A model generated the notes under the pieces. The model was not told the DNA's origin. It worked only from the letters and a program-made list of their open reading frames with translations, and searched no databases. Shown here piece after piece: positions 11,376 to 24,466 of a stretch of 64,000 bases of DNA. Every line of letters begins with the position of its first letter. The stretch's first letter is position 1. The position numbers and the translations under genes are program-made. The DNA comes from Calliopsis andreniformis (taxonomy: Eukaryota; Arthropoda; Insecta; Hymenoptera; Andrenidae), in assembly GCF_051401765.1 (NCBI RefSeq), contig NW_027480492.1, forward strand, positions 434,001 through 498,000, in the 5' to 3' direction.

Positions 11376-12737
11376 ATACTAAATCCTCAACACTCAGTCC
11401 TCAATCCTCAATCCTCATTCCTCAAACCTCAATCCTCAACCCTCAGACCTCATTCTCAATTCTCAATTCTCAATCCTCAATCCTCAATCCTCAATCCTCA
11501 ATCCTCAATAATCAATCTCCAATCATAGATCCTCACTCCCCAATCTTCAATCCTTAATCCTCAATCTTCAATCCTCATTCCCCAGTCCTCAATCTTCAAT
11601 CCTCAATGCTCAATCCTCAATCCTCAATCCTCAATCCTCAGTCCTCAATCCACAATCCTCAACCCTCCAACCTCAATCCTCGACCGTGAGTCCTCGTCCT
11701 CAATCCTCAAACCTCAATCCTCAATCCTCAATCTACAATCATCAATACTCAATCTTCAATCCTCAATCCTCAATCCTCAATCCTCTATCCTCAATCCTCA
11801 ATATTCAACACACAATCCTCAGCCATGAATCCTCAATACTCAACCATCAATCCTCAATTCTCAATACCCAGTAGAATATCCTGAATTCTCATGGTTCAAT
11901 ACTCAATCCACAAAATTCAATAATCAAATCTCAATCCTCAAACATCAATTCTCAGCACTCAACGCTCAACACTCAGTTCTCAATCTTCAATCCTCAATCC
12001 TCAATCCTCAATCCTCAATCCTCAATCCTCAATCCTCAGTAATCAATCCTCAATCTTCAATACTGAATCGTCAATCCTCAGTCCTCAATCCTCAATCCTC
12101 AATTCTCCTTCCTCAAACCTCAATCCTCAACCCTCAGCCCTCATCCTTAATCCTCAGTCCTCAATCCTCAATCCTCAATCCTTAATCCTCAATCCCCAAT
12201 CTTCAATCCTCAGTCCCAAATCCTCAGTCTTCAATACTCAACCCTCAATCCTCAATCTTCGATCCTCAATACTCAATCTTCAATCCGCAATCCTCAATCC
12301 TCAATTCTCAATCCTCAATCCTCATTCTTCAATCCTCAATACCCAATCCTGAATCTTCAATCCTCAATCCTCAATCCTCAACTCTCAATCCTCAATCCTC
12401 AATACTCAGACCTCAAACATCAATACTCAACCCTCAGTCCACGTCCTCTTTCCACATCCCTCAATCCTCAATCCTCAATCTTCAATCCTCAATCCCCTAT
12501 CCTCAATCCTCAATCCTCAATCCTCAATCCTCAATCCTCAATCCTCGATCCACAATCCCCAATCGTCAATCCTCAATCCTCAACCATCAATCCTCAATCC
12601 TCGATCCCCAATCCTCAATCCTCAATCCTCAATCCTCAAACCTCAACCTTCAATGCTCAACCATTAATCCTGAATCCTCAATCCTCAATCCTCAATCCTC
12701 AATCCTCAATTCCCAATCCTCATTAGAATATCCTCAA
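11360..12737 (+). repeat. Higher-order block F, copy 1
   Basis: This matches about 29,750-31,127 at a constant offset of 18,390 bases. It begins with the right edge of S1 (TCAACAC, TCAGACC-TCATTC) and passes CCTAGATCC-like and TCGACCG-TGAGTCC-TCGTCC marks. It ends at the TCAATTG-TCAGTTT stretch that opens family D. Further copies lie at about 31,685-33,055 and 40,542-41,912. Its right half is also the right arm of the 1.31-kb pair. A private change, ATAGATCC near 11,525, replaces CTAGATCC of the other copies. Confidence 0.8.
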
Positions 12738-14123
12738 TTGTCAGTTTTCTATACTGAATCCTCAATCTTCAATATTCAAATCTCAATCCTCAAACCTCAA
12801 ACCTCAATCCTCAATGATCAATCCTCAACCCGCAATCCTCAGTCCTCAACCCTCAGCCCTCATCCTCAAGCCTCAATCCTCAATCCACAATACTCAATCT
12901 TCAATCCTCAATACTCTACCTTCAATCCTGAATCCTCAGTCCTCAAACCTCAATTCTGAATTCTCAATCCTGAATCCTCAATCTTCAGCCCTCAGCCCTC
13001 AACAATCAGTTGTCAATCCTCAGTCCCAAATCCTCAATCCTCAACCCTCAGTCTTCATCCTAAATTCTCAATTCTCAGTCCTCAATCCTCAATCCTCAAT
13101 CCTCAACCCACAGCCCTCATCCTCAATCCACAACCCTCAATCCACAATCCTCAATCTTCAATCCTCAATCCTCAATCCTCAATCCTCAGTCCTCAATCCT
13201 CATTCTTCAATCCTCAATACCCAATCCTGAATCTTCAATCCTCAATCCTCAATCCTCAATTCTCAATCCTCAATCCTCAATCCTCAGACCTCAAACATCA
13301 ATACTCAACCCTCAGTCCTCGTCCTCAATCCACAACACTCAATCCTCAATCCTCAATCTTCAATCCTCAATCCTCTATCCTCAATCCTCAATCCTCAATC
13401 CTCAGTCCTCAAACCTCAATCCTGAATCCTCAATTCTGAATCCTCAATCTTCAGCCGTCAGTCCTCAACAATCAATTGTCAATCCTCAATCCTCAATAGA
13501 ATATCCTCAATCCACAGTTTTCAGTACTCAATCCCCATTCTTCAATCTTCATATATCAATCCACAAACATCAATTCTCATCACTCAACCCTCAACACTCA
13601 GTCCTCAATCTTCAATCCTCAATCCTCAATCCTCAATCCTCAATCCTCAATCCTCAATCCTCAGTAATCAATCCTCAATCTTCAATACTGAATCGTCAAT
13701 CCTCAGTCCTCAATCCTCAATCCTCAATTCTCTTTCCTCAAACCTCAATCCTCAACCCTCAGCCCTCATCCTTAATCCTCAGTCCTCAATCCTCAATCCT
13801 CAATCTTCAATCCTCAATACTGAACCATCAATCCTTAATCCTCAGTCCTCAAAACCTCAATTCTGAATTATCAATCCTGAATCCTCAACCTTCAGCCCTC
13901 AGCCCTCAACAATCAGTTGTCAAACCTCAGTCCCAAATCCTCAATCCTCAACCCTCAGTCCTCATACTAAATTCTCAATTCTCAGTCCTCAATCCTCAAT
14001 CCTCAATCCTCAATCCACAGCCCTCATCCTCAATCCTCAATCCTCAACCCTCAGCCCTCATCCTGAATCCTCAGTACTCAATCCTCAATCCTCAATTCCC
14101 AATCCTCATTAGAATATCCTCAA
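12738..14123 (+). repeat. Family D unit, 1,386 bp, copy 1
   Basis: This unit runs from TTGTCAGTTTTCTATACTGA to the next identical point. Parsing it by eye gives 190 heptamers, eight 6-base units (TCATCC five times, plus a TCATCC after TCAGTCT, one TCGTCC and one TCATAC) and one 8-base unit, TCAAAACC. That is 199 units, and 1,330 + 48 + 8 = 1,386 bases exactly. Nothing but array units is present. It contains ACAATCAATTGT near 13,467 and the TCATATA-TCAATCC-ACAAACA stretch near 13,550. Confidence 0.9.
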
Positions 14124-15509
14124 TTGTCAGTTTTCTATACTGAATCCTCAATCTTCAATATTCAAATCTCAATCCTCAAACCTCAAACCTCAATCCTCAA
14201 TGATCAATCCTCAACCCGCAATCCTCAGTCCTCAACCCTCAGCCCTCATCCTCAAGCCTCAATCCTCAATCCTCAATACTCAATCTTCAATCCTCAATAC
14301 TCTACCTTCAATCCTGAATCCTCAGTCCTCAAACCTCAATTCTGAATTCTCAATCCTGAATCCTCAATCTTCAGCCCTCAGCCCTCAACAATCAGTTGTC
14401 AATCCTCAGTCCCAAATCCTCAATCCTCAACCCTCAGTCTTCATCCTAAATTCTCAATTCTCAGTCCTCAATCCTCAATCCTCAATCCTCAACCCACAGC
14501 CCTCATCCTCAATCCACAACCCTCAATCCACAATCCTCAATCTTCAATCCTCAATCCTCAATCCTCAATCCTCAATCCTCAATCCTCATTCTTCAATCCT
14601 CAATACCCAATCCTGAATCTTCAATCCTCAATCCTCAATCCTCAATTCTCAATCCTCAATCCTCAATCCTCAGACCTCAAACATCAGTACTCAACCCTCA
14701 GTCCTCGTCCTCAATCCACAACACTCAATCCTCAATCCTCAATCTTCAATCCTCAATCCTCTATCCTCAATCCTCGATCCTCAATCCTCAGTCCTCAAAC
14801 CTCAATCCTGAATCCTCAATTCTGAATCCTCAATCTTCAGCCGTCAGTCCTCAACAATCAATTGTCAATCCTCAATCCTCAATAGAATATCCTCAATCCA
14901 CAGTTTTCAGTACTCAATCCCCATTCTTCAATCTTCATATATCAATCCACAAACATCAATTCTCATCACTCAACCCTCAACACTCAGTCCTCAATCTTCA
15001 ATCCTCAATCCTCAAACCTCAATCCTCAATCCTCAATCCTCAATCCTCAGTAATCAATCCTCAATCTTCAATACTGAATCGTCAATCCTCAGTCCTCAAT
15101 CCTCAATCCTCAATTCTCTTTCCTCAAACCTCAATCCTCAACCCTCAGCCCTCATCCTTAATCCTCAGTCCTCAATCCTCAATCCTCAATCTTCAATCCT
15201 CAATACTGAACCATCAATCCTTAATCCTCAGTCCTCAAAACCTCAATTCTGAATTATCAATCCTGAATCCTCAACCTTCAGCCCTCAGCCCTCAACAATC
15301 AGTTGTCAAACCTCAGTCCCAAATCCTCAATCCTCAACCCTCAGTCCTCATCCTAAATTCTCAATTCTCAGTCCTCAATCCTCAATCCTCAATCCTCAAT
15401 CCACAGCCCTCATCCTCAATCCTCAATCCTCAACCCTCAGCCCTCATCCTTAATCCTCAGTACTCAATCCTCAATCCTCAATTCCCAATCCTCATTAGAA
15501 TATCCTCAA
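14124..15509 (+). repeat. Family D unit, 1,386 bp, copy 2
   Basis: This unit is head-to-tail with copy 1 at exactly 1,386 bases. Differences are single substitutions, for example TCAGTAC near 14,685 where copies 1 and 3 read TCAATAC, and TCGATCC near 14,774. Copy 1 and this copy differ in TCATAC versus TCATCC near their right ends. It also forms the left edge of the 4.9-kb unit. Confidence 0.9.
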
Positions 15510-18500
15510 TTGTCAGTTTTCTATACTGAATCCTCAATCTTCAATATTCAAATCTCAATCCTCAAACCTCAAACCTCAATCCTCAATGATCAATCCTCAA
15601 CCCGCAATCCTCAGTCCTCAACCCTCAGCCCTCATCCTCAAGCCTCAATCCTCAATCCTCAATACTCAATCTTCAATCCTCAATACTCTACCTTCAATCC
15701 TGAATCCTCAGTCCTCAAACCTCAATTCTGAATTCTCAATCCTGAATCCTCAATCTTCAGCCCTCAGCCCTCAACAATCAGTTGTCAATCCTCAGTCCCA
15801 AATCCTCAATCCTCAACCCTCAGTCTTCATCCTAAATTCTCAATTCTCAGTCCTCAATCCTCAATCCTCAATCCTCAACCCACAGCCCTCATCCTCAATC
15901 CACAACCCTCAATCCACAATCCTCAATCTTCAATCCTCAATCCTCAATCCTCAATCCTCAATCCTCAATCCTCATTCTTCAATCCTCAATACCCAATCCT
16001 GAATCTTCAATCCTCAATCCTCAATCCTCAATTCTCAATCCTCAATCCTCAATCCTCAGACCTCAAACATCAATACTCAACCCTCAGTCCTCGTCCTCAA
16101 TCCACAACACTCAATCCTCAATCCTCAATCTTCAATCCTCAATCCTCTATCCTCAATCCTCAATCCTCAATCCTCAGTCCTCAAACCTCAATCCTGAATC
16201 CTCAATTCTGAATCCTCAATCTTCAGCCGTCAGTCCTCAACAATCAATTGTCAATCCTCAATCCTCAATAGAATATCCTCAATCCACAGTTTTCAGTACT
16301 CAATCCCCATTCTTCAATCTTCATATATCAATCCACAAACATCAATTCTCATCACTCAACCCTCAACACTCAGTCCTCAATCTTCAATCCTCAATCCTCA
16401 ATCCTCAATCCTCAATCCTCAATCCTCAATCCTCAGTAATCAATCCTCAATCTTCAATACTGAATCGTCAATCCTCAGTCCTCAATCCTCAATCCTCAAT
16501 TCTCTTTCCTCAAACCTCAATCCTCAACCCTCAGCCCTCATCCTTAATCCTCAGTCCTCAATCCTCAATCCTCAATCTTCAATCCTCAATACTGAACCAT
16601 CAATCCTTAATCCTCAGTCCTCAAAACCTCAATTCTGAATTATCAATCCTGAATCCTCAACCTTCAGCCCTCAGCCCTCAACAATCAGTTGTCAAACCTC
16701 AGTCCCAAATCCTCAATCCTCAACCCTCAGTCCTCATCCTAAATTCTCAATTCTCAGTCCTCAATCCTCAATCCTCAATCCTCAATCCACAGCCCTCATC
16801 CTCAATCCTCAATCCTCAACCCTCAGCCCTCATCCTTAATCCTCAGTACTCAATCCTCAATCCTCAATCTTGAATCCTCAATACTGAACCTTCAATCCTC
16901 AGTCCTCAGTCCTCAAACCTCAATTCTGAATTATCAATCCTGAATCCTCAATCTTCAGCCCTCAGCCCTCAACAATCAGTTGTCAATCCGCAGTTCCAAA
17001 TCCTCAACCCTCAGTCCTCATCCTAAATTCTCAATTCTCAATCCTCAATCCTCAATCCTCAATCCTCAACCCTCAGCCCTCATCCTCAATCCTCAATCCT
17101 CAATTCCCAGTCCTCAATCCTCAATCCTCAACTCTCAATCCTCAATCCTCAGTCCTCACTCCTCAAACCTCAATCCTCAACCCTCAGCCCTCATCCTCAA
17201 TCCTCAATCCTCAGTCCTCAATCCTCAATCCTCAACTCTCAATCCTCATTCCTCACACCTCAATCCTCAACCCTCAGTCCTCATCCTCAGTTCTCAATTC
17301 TGAATCCTCAATCCTCAATCCTCAATCCTCAATCCTCAATCCTCAACCCTCAATCCTCATTCCTCAAACCTCAATCCTCAACCCTCAGTCCTCATTCTCA
17401 ATTCTCAATTCTCAATCCTCAATCCTCATTCCTCAATCCACAATCCTCAATCCTCAATAATCAATCTCCAATCCTAGATCCTCACTCCCCAATCTTCAAT
17501 CCTTAATCCTCACTCTTCAATCCTCATTCCCCAGTCCTCAATCTTCAATCCTCAATGCTCAATCCTCAATCCTCAATCCTCAATCCTCAGTCCTCAATCC
17601 ACAATCCTCAACCCTCCAACCTCAATCCTCGACCGTGAGTCCTCGTCCTCAATCCTCAAACCTCAATCCTCAATCCTCAATCTACAATCATCAATACTCA
17701 ATCTTCAATCCTCAATCCTCAATCCTAAATCCTCAATCCTCAATCCTCAATATTCAACACACAATCCTCAGCCATCAATCCTCAATACTCAACCATCAAT
17801 CCTCAATTCTCAATACTCAATTGAATATCCTGAATTCTCATGGTTCAATACTCAATCCACAAAATTCAATAATCAAATCTCAATCCTCAAACATCAATCC
17901 TCAGCACTCAATCTTCAATACTCAGTCCTCTCTCATCAATCCTCCATCCTCAATCCTGAATCCTCAAGCGTCAATCCTCAATCCTCAATCCTCAACCCTC
18001 AATCCTCAGTCCTCAAACCTCAATCCGGAATCCTCAATTCTGAATCCTCAATCTTCAGCCGTCAGTCCTCAACAATCAATTGTCAATCCTCAATCCTCAA
18101 TAGAATATACTCAATTCACAGTTTTCAACACTCAATCCCCATTCTTCTATCTTCATACCTCAATCAACAAACATCAATTCTCATCACTCAACCCTCAACA
18201 CTCAGTCCTCAATCTTCAATCCTCAATCCTCAATCCTCAATCCTCAATCCTCAATCCTCAATCCTCAGTAATCAATCCTCAATCTTCAATACTGTATCGT
18301 CAATCCTCAGTCCTGAATCCTCAATCCTCAATTCTCTTTCCTCAAACCTCAACCGTCAACCCTCAGTCCTCATCCTCAATCCTCAATCCTCAATCCTCAA
18401 TCCTCAATCTTCAATCCTCAATCCTCAGTCCTCAGCCCTCAAACCTCAATCCTCAACCCTCAGCCCTCATCCTTAATCCTCAGTACTCAATCCTCAATAC

Positions 18501-19555
18501 CCACTCTTCAATCCTCAATACTGAACCTTCAATCCTCAGTCCTCAGTCCTCAAACCTCAATTCTGAATTATCAATCCTGAATCCTCAGTCTTCAGCCCTC
18601 AGCCCTCAACAATCAGTTGTCAATCCGCAGTTCCAAATCCTCAACCCTCAGTCCTCACCCTAAATTCTCAATTCTCAATCCTCAATCCTCAATCCTCAAT
18701 CCTCAACCCTCAGCCCTCATCCTCAATCCTCAATCCTCAATTCTCAGTCCTCAATCCTCAATCCTCAATTCTCAATCCTCAATCCTCAGTCCTCACTCCT
18801 CAAACCTCAATCCTCAACCCTCAGCCCTCATCCTCAATCCTCAATCCTCAGTCCTCAATCCTCAATCCTCAACTCTCAATCCTCATTCCTCAGACCTCAA
18901 TCCTCATCCCTCAGTCCTCATCCTCAATTCTCAATTCTCAATCCTCAATCCTCAATCCTCAATCCTCAATCCTCAATCCTCAACCCTCAATCCTCATTCC
19001 TCAAACCTCAATCCTCAACCCTCAGTCCTCATTCTCAATTCTCAAATCTCAATCCTCAATCCTCAATCCTCAATCCTCAATCCTCAATAATCAATCTCCA
19101 ATCCTAGATCCTCACTCCCCAATCTTCAATCCTTAATCCTCAATCTTCAATCCTCATTCCCCAGTCCTCAATCTTCAATCCTCAATGCTCAATCCTCAAT
19201 CCTCAATCCTCAAACCTCAATCCTCAATCCTCAATCTACAATATTCAATACTCAATCTTCAATCCTCAATCCTCAATCCTCAATCCTCAATCCTCAATCC
19301 TCAATCCTCAATCCCCAATATTCAACACACAACCCTCAGCCATCAATCCTCAATACTCAACCATCAATCCTCAATTCTCGATACTCAATAGAATATCCTG
19401 AATTCTCATGGTTCAATACTCAATCCACAAAATTCAATAATCAAATCTCAATCCTCAAACATCAATCCTCAGCACTCAATCTTCAATACTCAGTCCTCTC
19501 TCATCAATCCTCCATCCTCAATCCTCAATCCTCAAGCGTCAATCCTCAATTCTCA
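14650..19555 (+). repeat. 4.9-kb higher-order unit, copy 1
   Basis: This matches 19,556-24,466 at offset 4,904, becoming 4,911 after a single extra heptad in the second copy near 20,870. It consists of most of two D units followed by about 2.7 kb rich in TCAACCC-TCAGCCC-TCATCC and TCACTCC-TCAAACC strings. Then come TCGACCG-TGAGTCC near 17,629 and the TTGAATATCCTGAATTC variant near 17,820. Few differences from copy 2 were found, for example TCAAATC near 19,042 against TCAATTC near 23,953. The left and right edges lie in plain consensus runs. Confidence 0.87.
15510..16870 (+). repeat. Family D unit, copy 3 (right end replaced)
   Basis: This matches copies 1 and 2 in register until about 16,868. 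There the next unit reads TCAATCT-TGAATCC-TCAATAC-TGAACCT instead of TCAATTC-CCAATCC, and the array passes into the rest of the 4.9-kb unit. The switch falls beside consensus TCAATCC units. Confidence 0.87.
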
Positions 19556-22500
19556 ATCCTCAATCCTCAATCCTCAGACCTCAAACATCAATACTCAACC
19601 CTCAGTCCTCGTCCTCAATCCACAACACTCAATCCTCAATCCTCAATCTTCAATCCTCAATCCTGTATCCTCAATCCTCAATCCTCAATCCTCAGTCCTC
19701 AAACCTCAATCCTGAATCCTCAATTCTGAATCCTCAATCTTCAGCCGTCAGTCCTCAACAATCAATTGTCAATCCTCAATCCTCAATAGAATATCCTCAA
19801 TCCACAGTTTTCAGTACTCAATCCCCATTCTTCAATCTTCATATATCAATCCACAAACATCAATTCTCATCACTCAACCCTCAACACTCAGTCCTCAATC
19901 TTCAATCCTCAATCCTCAATCCTCAATCCTCAATCCTCAATCCTCAATCCTCAGTAATCAATCCTCAATCTTCAATACTGAATCGTCAATCCTCAGTCCT
20001 CAATCCTCAATCCTCAATTCTCTTTCCTCAAACCTCAATCCTCAACCCTCAGCCCTCATCCTTAATCCTCAGTCCTCAATCCTCAATCCTCAATCTTCAA
20101 TCCTCAATACTGAACCATCAATCCTTAATCCTCAGTCCTCAAAACCTCAATTCTGAATTATCAATCCTGAATCCTCAACCTTCAGCCCTCAGCCCTCAAC
20201 AATCAGTTGTCAAACCTCAGTCCCAAATCCTCAATCCTCAACCCTCAGTCCTCATACTAAATTCTCAATTCTCAGTCCTCAATCCTCAATCCTCAATCCT
20301 CAATCCACAGCCCTCATCCTCAATCCTCAATCCTCAACCCTCAGCCCTCATCCTTAATCCTCAGTACTCAATCCTCAATCCTCAATTCCCAATCCTCATT
20401 AGAATATCCTCAATTGTCAGTTTTCTATACTGAATCCTCAATCTTCAATATTCAAATCTCAATCCTCAAACCTCAAACCTCAATCCTCAATGATCAATCC
20501 TCAACCCGCAATCCTCAGTCCTCAACCCTCAGCCCTCATCCTCAAGCCTCAATCCTCAATCCTCAATACTCAATCTTCAATCCTCATTACTCTACCTTCA
20601 ATCCTGAATCCTCAGTCCTCAAACCTCAATTCTGAATTCTCAATCCTGAATCCTCAATCTTCAGCCCTCAGCCCTCAACAATCAGTTGTCAATCCTCAGT
20701 CCCAAATCCTCAATCCTCAACCCTCAGTCTTCATCCTAAATTCTCAATTCTCAGTCCTCAATCCTCAATCCTCAATCCTCAACCCACAGCCCTCATCCTC
20801 AATCCACAACCCTCAATCCACAATCCTCAATCTTCAATCCTCAATCCTCAATCCTCAATCCTCAATCCTCAATCCTCAATCCTCATTCTTCAATCCTCAA
20901 TACCCAATCCTGAATCTTCAATCCTCAATCCTCAATCCTCAATTCTCAATCCTCAATCCTCAATCCTCAGACCTCAAACATCAATACTCAACCCTCAGTC
21001 CTCGTCCTCAATCCACAACACTCAATCCTCAATCCTCAATCTTCAATCCTCAATCCTCTATCCTCAATCCTCAATCCTCAATCCTCAGTCCTCAAACCTC
21101 AATCCTGAATCCTCAATTCTGAATCCTCAATCTTCAGCCGTCAGTCCTCAACAATCAATTGTCAATCCTCAATCCTCAATAGAATATCCTCAATCCACAG
21201 TTTTCAGTACTCAATCCCCATTCTTCAATCTTCATATATCAATCCACAAACATCAATTCTCATCACTCAACCCTCAACACTCAGTCCTCAATCTTCAATC
21301 CTCAATCCTCAATCCTCAATCCTCAATCCTCAATCCTCAATCCTCAGTAATCAATCCTCAATCTTCAATACTGAATCGTCAATCCTCAGTCCTCAATCCT
21401 CAATCCTCAATTCTCTTTCCTCAAACCTCAATCCTCAACCCTCAGCCCTCATCCTTAATCCTCAGTCCTCAATCCTCAATCCTCAATCTTCAATCCTCAA
21501 TACTGAACCATCAATCCTTAATCCTCAGTCCTCAAAACCTCAATTCTGAATTATCAATCCTGAATCCTCAACCTTCAGCCCTCAGCCCTCAACAATCAGT
21601 TGTCAAACCTCAGTCCCAAATCCTCAATCCTCAACCCTCAGTCCTCATCCTAAATTCACAATTCTCAGTCCTCAATCCTCAATCCTCAATCCTCAATCCA
21701 CAGCCCTCATCCTCAATCCTCAATCCTCAACCCTCAGCCCTCATCCTTAATCCTCAGTACTCAATCCTCAATCCTCAATCTTGAATCCTCAATACTGAAC
21801 CTTCAATCCTCAGTCCTCAGTCCTCAAACCTCAATTCTGAATTATCAATCCTGAATCCTCAATCTTCAGCCCTCAGCCCTCAACAATCAGTTGTCAATCC
21901 GCAGTTCCAAATTCTCAACCCTCAGTCCTCATCCTAAATTCTCAATTCTCAATCCTCAATCCTCAATCCTCAATCCTCAACCCTCAGCCCTCATCCTCAA
22001 TCCTCAATCCTCAATTCCCAGTCCTCAATCCTCAATCCTCAACTCTCAATCCTCAATCCTCAGTCCTCACTCCTCAAACCTCAATCCTCAACCCTCAGCC
22101 CTCATCCTCAATCCTCAATCCTCAGTCCTCAATCCTCAATCCTCAACTCTCAATCCTCATTCCTCACACCTCAATCCTCAACCCTCAGTCCTCATCCTCA
22201 GTTCTCAATTCTGAATCCTCAATCCTCAATCCTCAATCCTCAATCCTCAATCCTCAGCCCTCAATCCTCATTCCTCAAACCTCAATCCTCAACCCTCAGT
22301 CCTCATTCTCAATTCTCAATTCTCAATCCTCAATCCTCATTCCTCAATCCACAATCCTCAATCCTCAATAATCAATCTCCAATCCTAGATCCTCACTCCC
22401 CAATCTTCAATCCTTAATCCTCACTCTTCAATCCTCATTCCCCAGTCCTCAATCTTCAATCCTCAATGCTCAATCCTCAATCCTCAATCCTCAATCCTCA

Positions 22501-24466
22501 GTCCTCAATCCACAATCCTCAACCCTCCAACCTCAATCCTCGACCGTGAGTCCTCGTCCTCAATCCTCAAACCTCAATCCTCAATCCTCAATCTACAATC
22601 ATCAATACTCAATCTTCAATCCTCAATCCTCAATCCTAAATCCTCAATCCTCAATCCTCAATATTCAACACACAATCCTCAGCCATCAATCCTCAATACT
22701 CAACCATCAATCCTCAATTCTCAATACTCAATTGAATATCCTGAATTCTCATGGTTCAATACTCAATCCACAAAATTCAATAATCAAATCTCAATCCTCA
22801 AACATCAATCCTCAGCACTCAATCTTCAATACTCAGTCCTCTCTCATCAATCCTCCATCCTCAATCCTGAATCCTCAAGCGTCAATCCTCAATCCTCAAT
22901 CCTCAACCCTCAATCCTCAGTCCTCAAACCTCAATCCGGAATCCTCAATTCTGAATCCTCAATCTTCAGCCGTCAGTCCTCAACAATCAATTGTCAATCC
23001 TCAATCCTCAATAGAATATACTCAATTCACAGTTTTCAACACTCAATCCCCATTCTTCTATCTTCATACCTCAATCAACAAACATCAATTCTCATCACTC
23101 AACCCTCAACACTCAGTCCTCAATCTTCAATCCTCAATCCTCAATCCTCAATCCTCAATCCTCAATCCTCAATCCTCAGTAATCAATCCTCAATCTTCAA
23201 TACTGTATCGTCAATCCTCAGTCCTGAATCCTCAATCCTCAATTCTCTTTCCTCAAACCTCAACCGTCAACCCTCAGTCCTCATCCTCAATCCTCAATCC
23301 TCAATCCTCAATCCTCAATCTTCAATCCTCAATCCTCAGTCCTCAGCCCTCAAACCTCAATCCTCAACCCTCAGCCCTCATCCTTAATCCTCAGTACTCA
23401 ATCCTCAATACCCACTCTTCAATCCTCAATACTGAACCTTCAATCCTCAGTCCTCAGTCCTCAAACCTCAATTCTGAATTATCAATCCTGAATCCTCAGT
23501 CTTCAGCCCTCAGCCCTCAACAATCAGTTGTCAATCCGCAGTTCCAAATCCTCAACCCTCAGTCCTCACCCTAAATTCTCAATTCTCAATCCTCAATCCT
23601 CAATCCTCAATCCTCAACCCTCAGCCCTCATCCTCAATCCTCAATCCTCAATTCTCAGTCCTCAATCCTCAATCCTCAATTCTCAATCCTCAATCCTCAG
23701 TCCTCACTCCTCAAACCTCAATCCTCAACCCTCAGCCCTCATCCTCAATCCTCAATCCTCAGTCCTCAATCCTCAATCCTCAACTCTCAATCCTCATTCC
23801 TCAGACCTCAATCCTCATCCCTCAGTCCTCATCCTCAATTCTCAATTCTCAATCCTCAATCCTCAATCCTCAATCCTCAATCCTCAATCCTCAACCCTCA
23901 ATCCTCATTCCTCAAACCTCAATCCTCAACCCTCAGTCCTCATTCTCAATTCTCAATTCTCAATCCTCAATCCTCAATCCTCAATCCTCAATCCTCAATA
24001 ATCAATCTCCAATCCTAGATCCTCACTCCCCAATCTTCAATCCTTAATCCTCAATCTTCAATCCTCATTCCCCAGTCCTCAATCTTCAATCCTCAATGCT
24101 CAATCCTCAATCCTCAATCCTCAAACCTCAATCCTCAATCCTCAATCTACAATATTCAATACTCAATCTTCAATCCTCAATCCTCAATCCTCAATCCTCA
24201 ATCCTCAATCCTCAATCCTGAATCCCCAATATTCAACACACAACCCTCAGCCATCAATCCTCAATACTCAACCATCAATCCTCAATTCTCGATACTCAAT
24301 AGAATATCCTGAATTCTCATGGTTCAATACTCAATCCACAAAATTCAATAATCAAATCTCAATCCTCAAACATCAATCCTCAGCACTCAATCTTCAATAC
24401 TCAGTCCTCTCTCATCAATCCTCCATCCTCAATCCTCAATCCTCAAGCGTCAATCCTCAATCCTCA
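19556..24466 (+). repeat. 4.9-kb higher-order unit, copy 2
   Basis: This is a direct tandem neighbour of 14,650-19,555. Private differences include ACAATTC near 21,658, TCAACCC replaced by TCAGCCC near 22,254, and TGAATCC near 24,227. It contains a D unit from 20,414. Identity looks well above 99 percent by line-by-line reading, though I did not compute it. Its last 600 bases overlap the left edge of the 10.8-kb unit. Confidence 0.87.
20414..21785 (+). repeat. Family D unit inside the second 4.9-kb copy
   Basis: This follows the 1,386-bp D unit from TTGTCAGTTTTCTATACTGA. It has one extra TCAATCC unit near 20,870 and a private TCATTAC near 20,584 where other copies read TCAATAC. It leaves the D path near 21,779 in the same way as copy 3. 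Confidence 0.85.

Noticed and set aside
12738..12800. TTTTCTATACTG stretch as a TATA-type promoter
   Set aside because: It fits the heptads TCAGTTT-TCTATAC-TGAATCC, is copied with every D unit, and has no gene downstream.
17635..18663. 342-codon open frame, apparently identical at 22,546-23,574, as a conserved gene
   Set aside because: The identity reflects the recent 4.9-kb duplication, not selection. It starts at a GTG in the TCGACCG-TGAGTCC variant, and a neighbouring frame overlaps its end.
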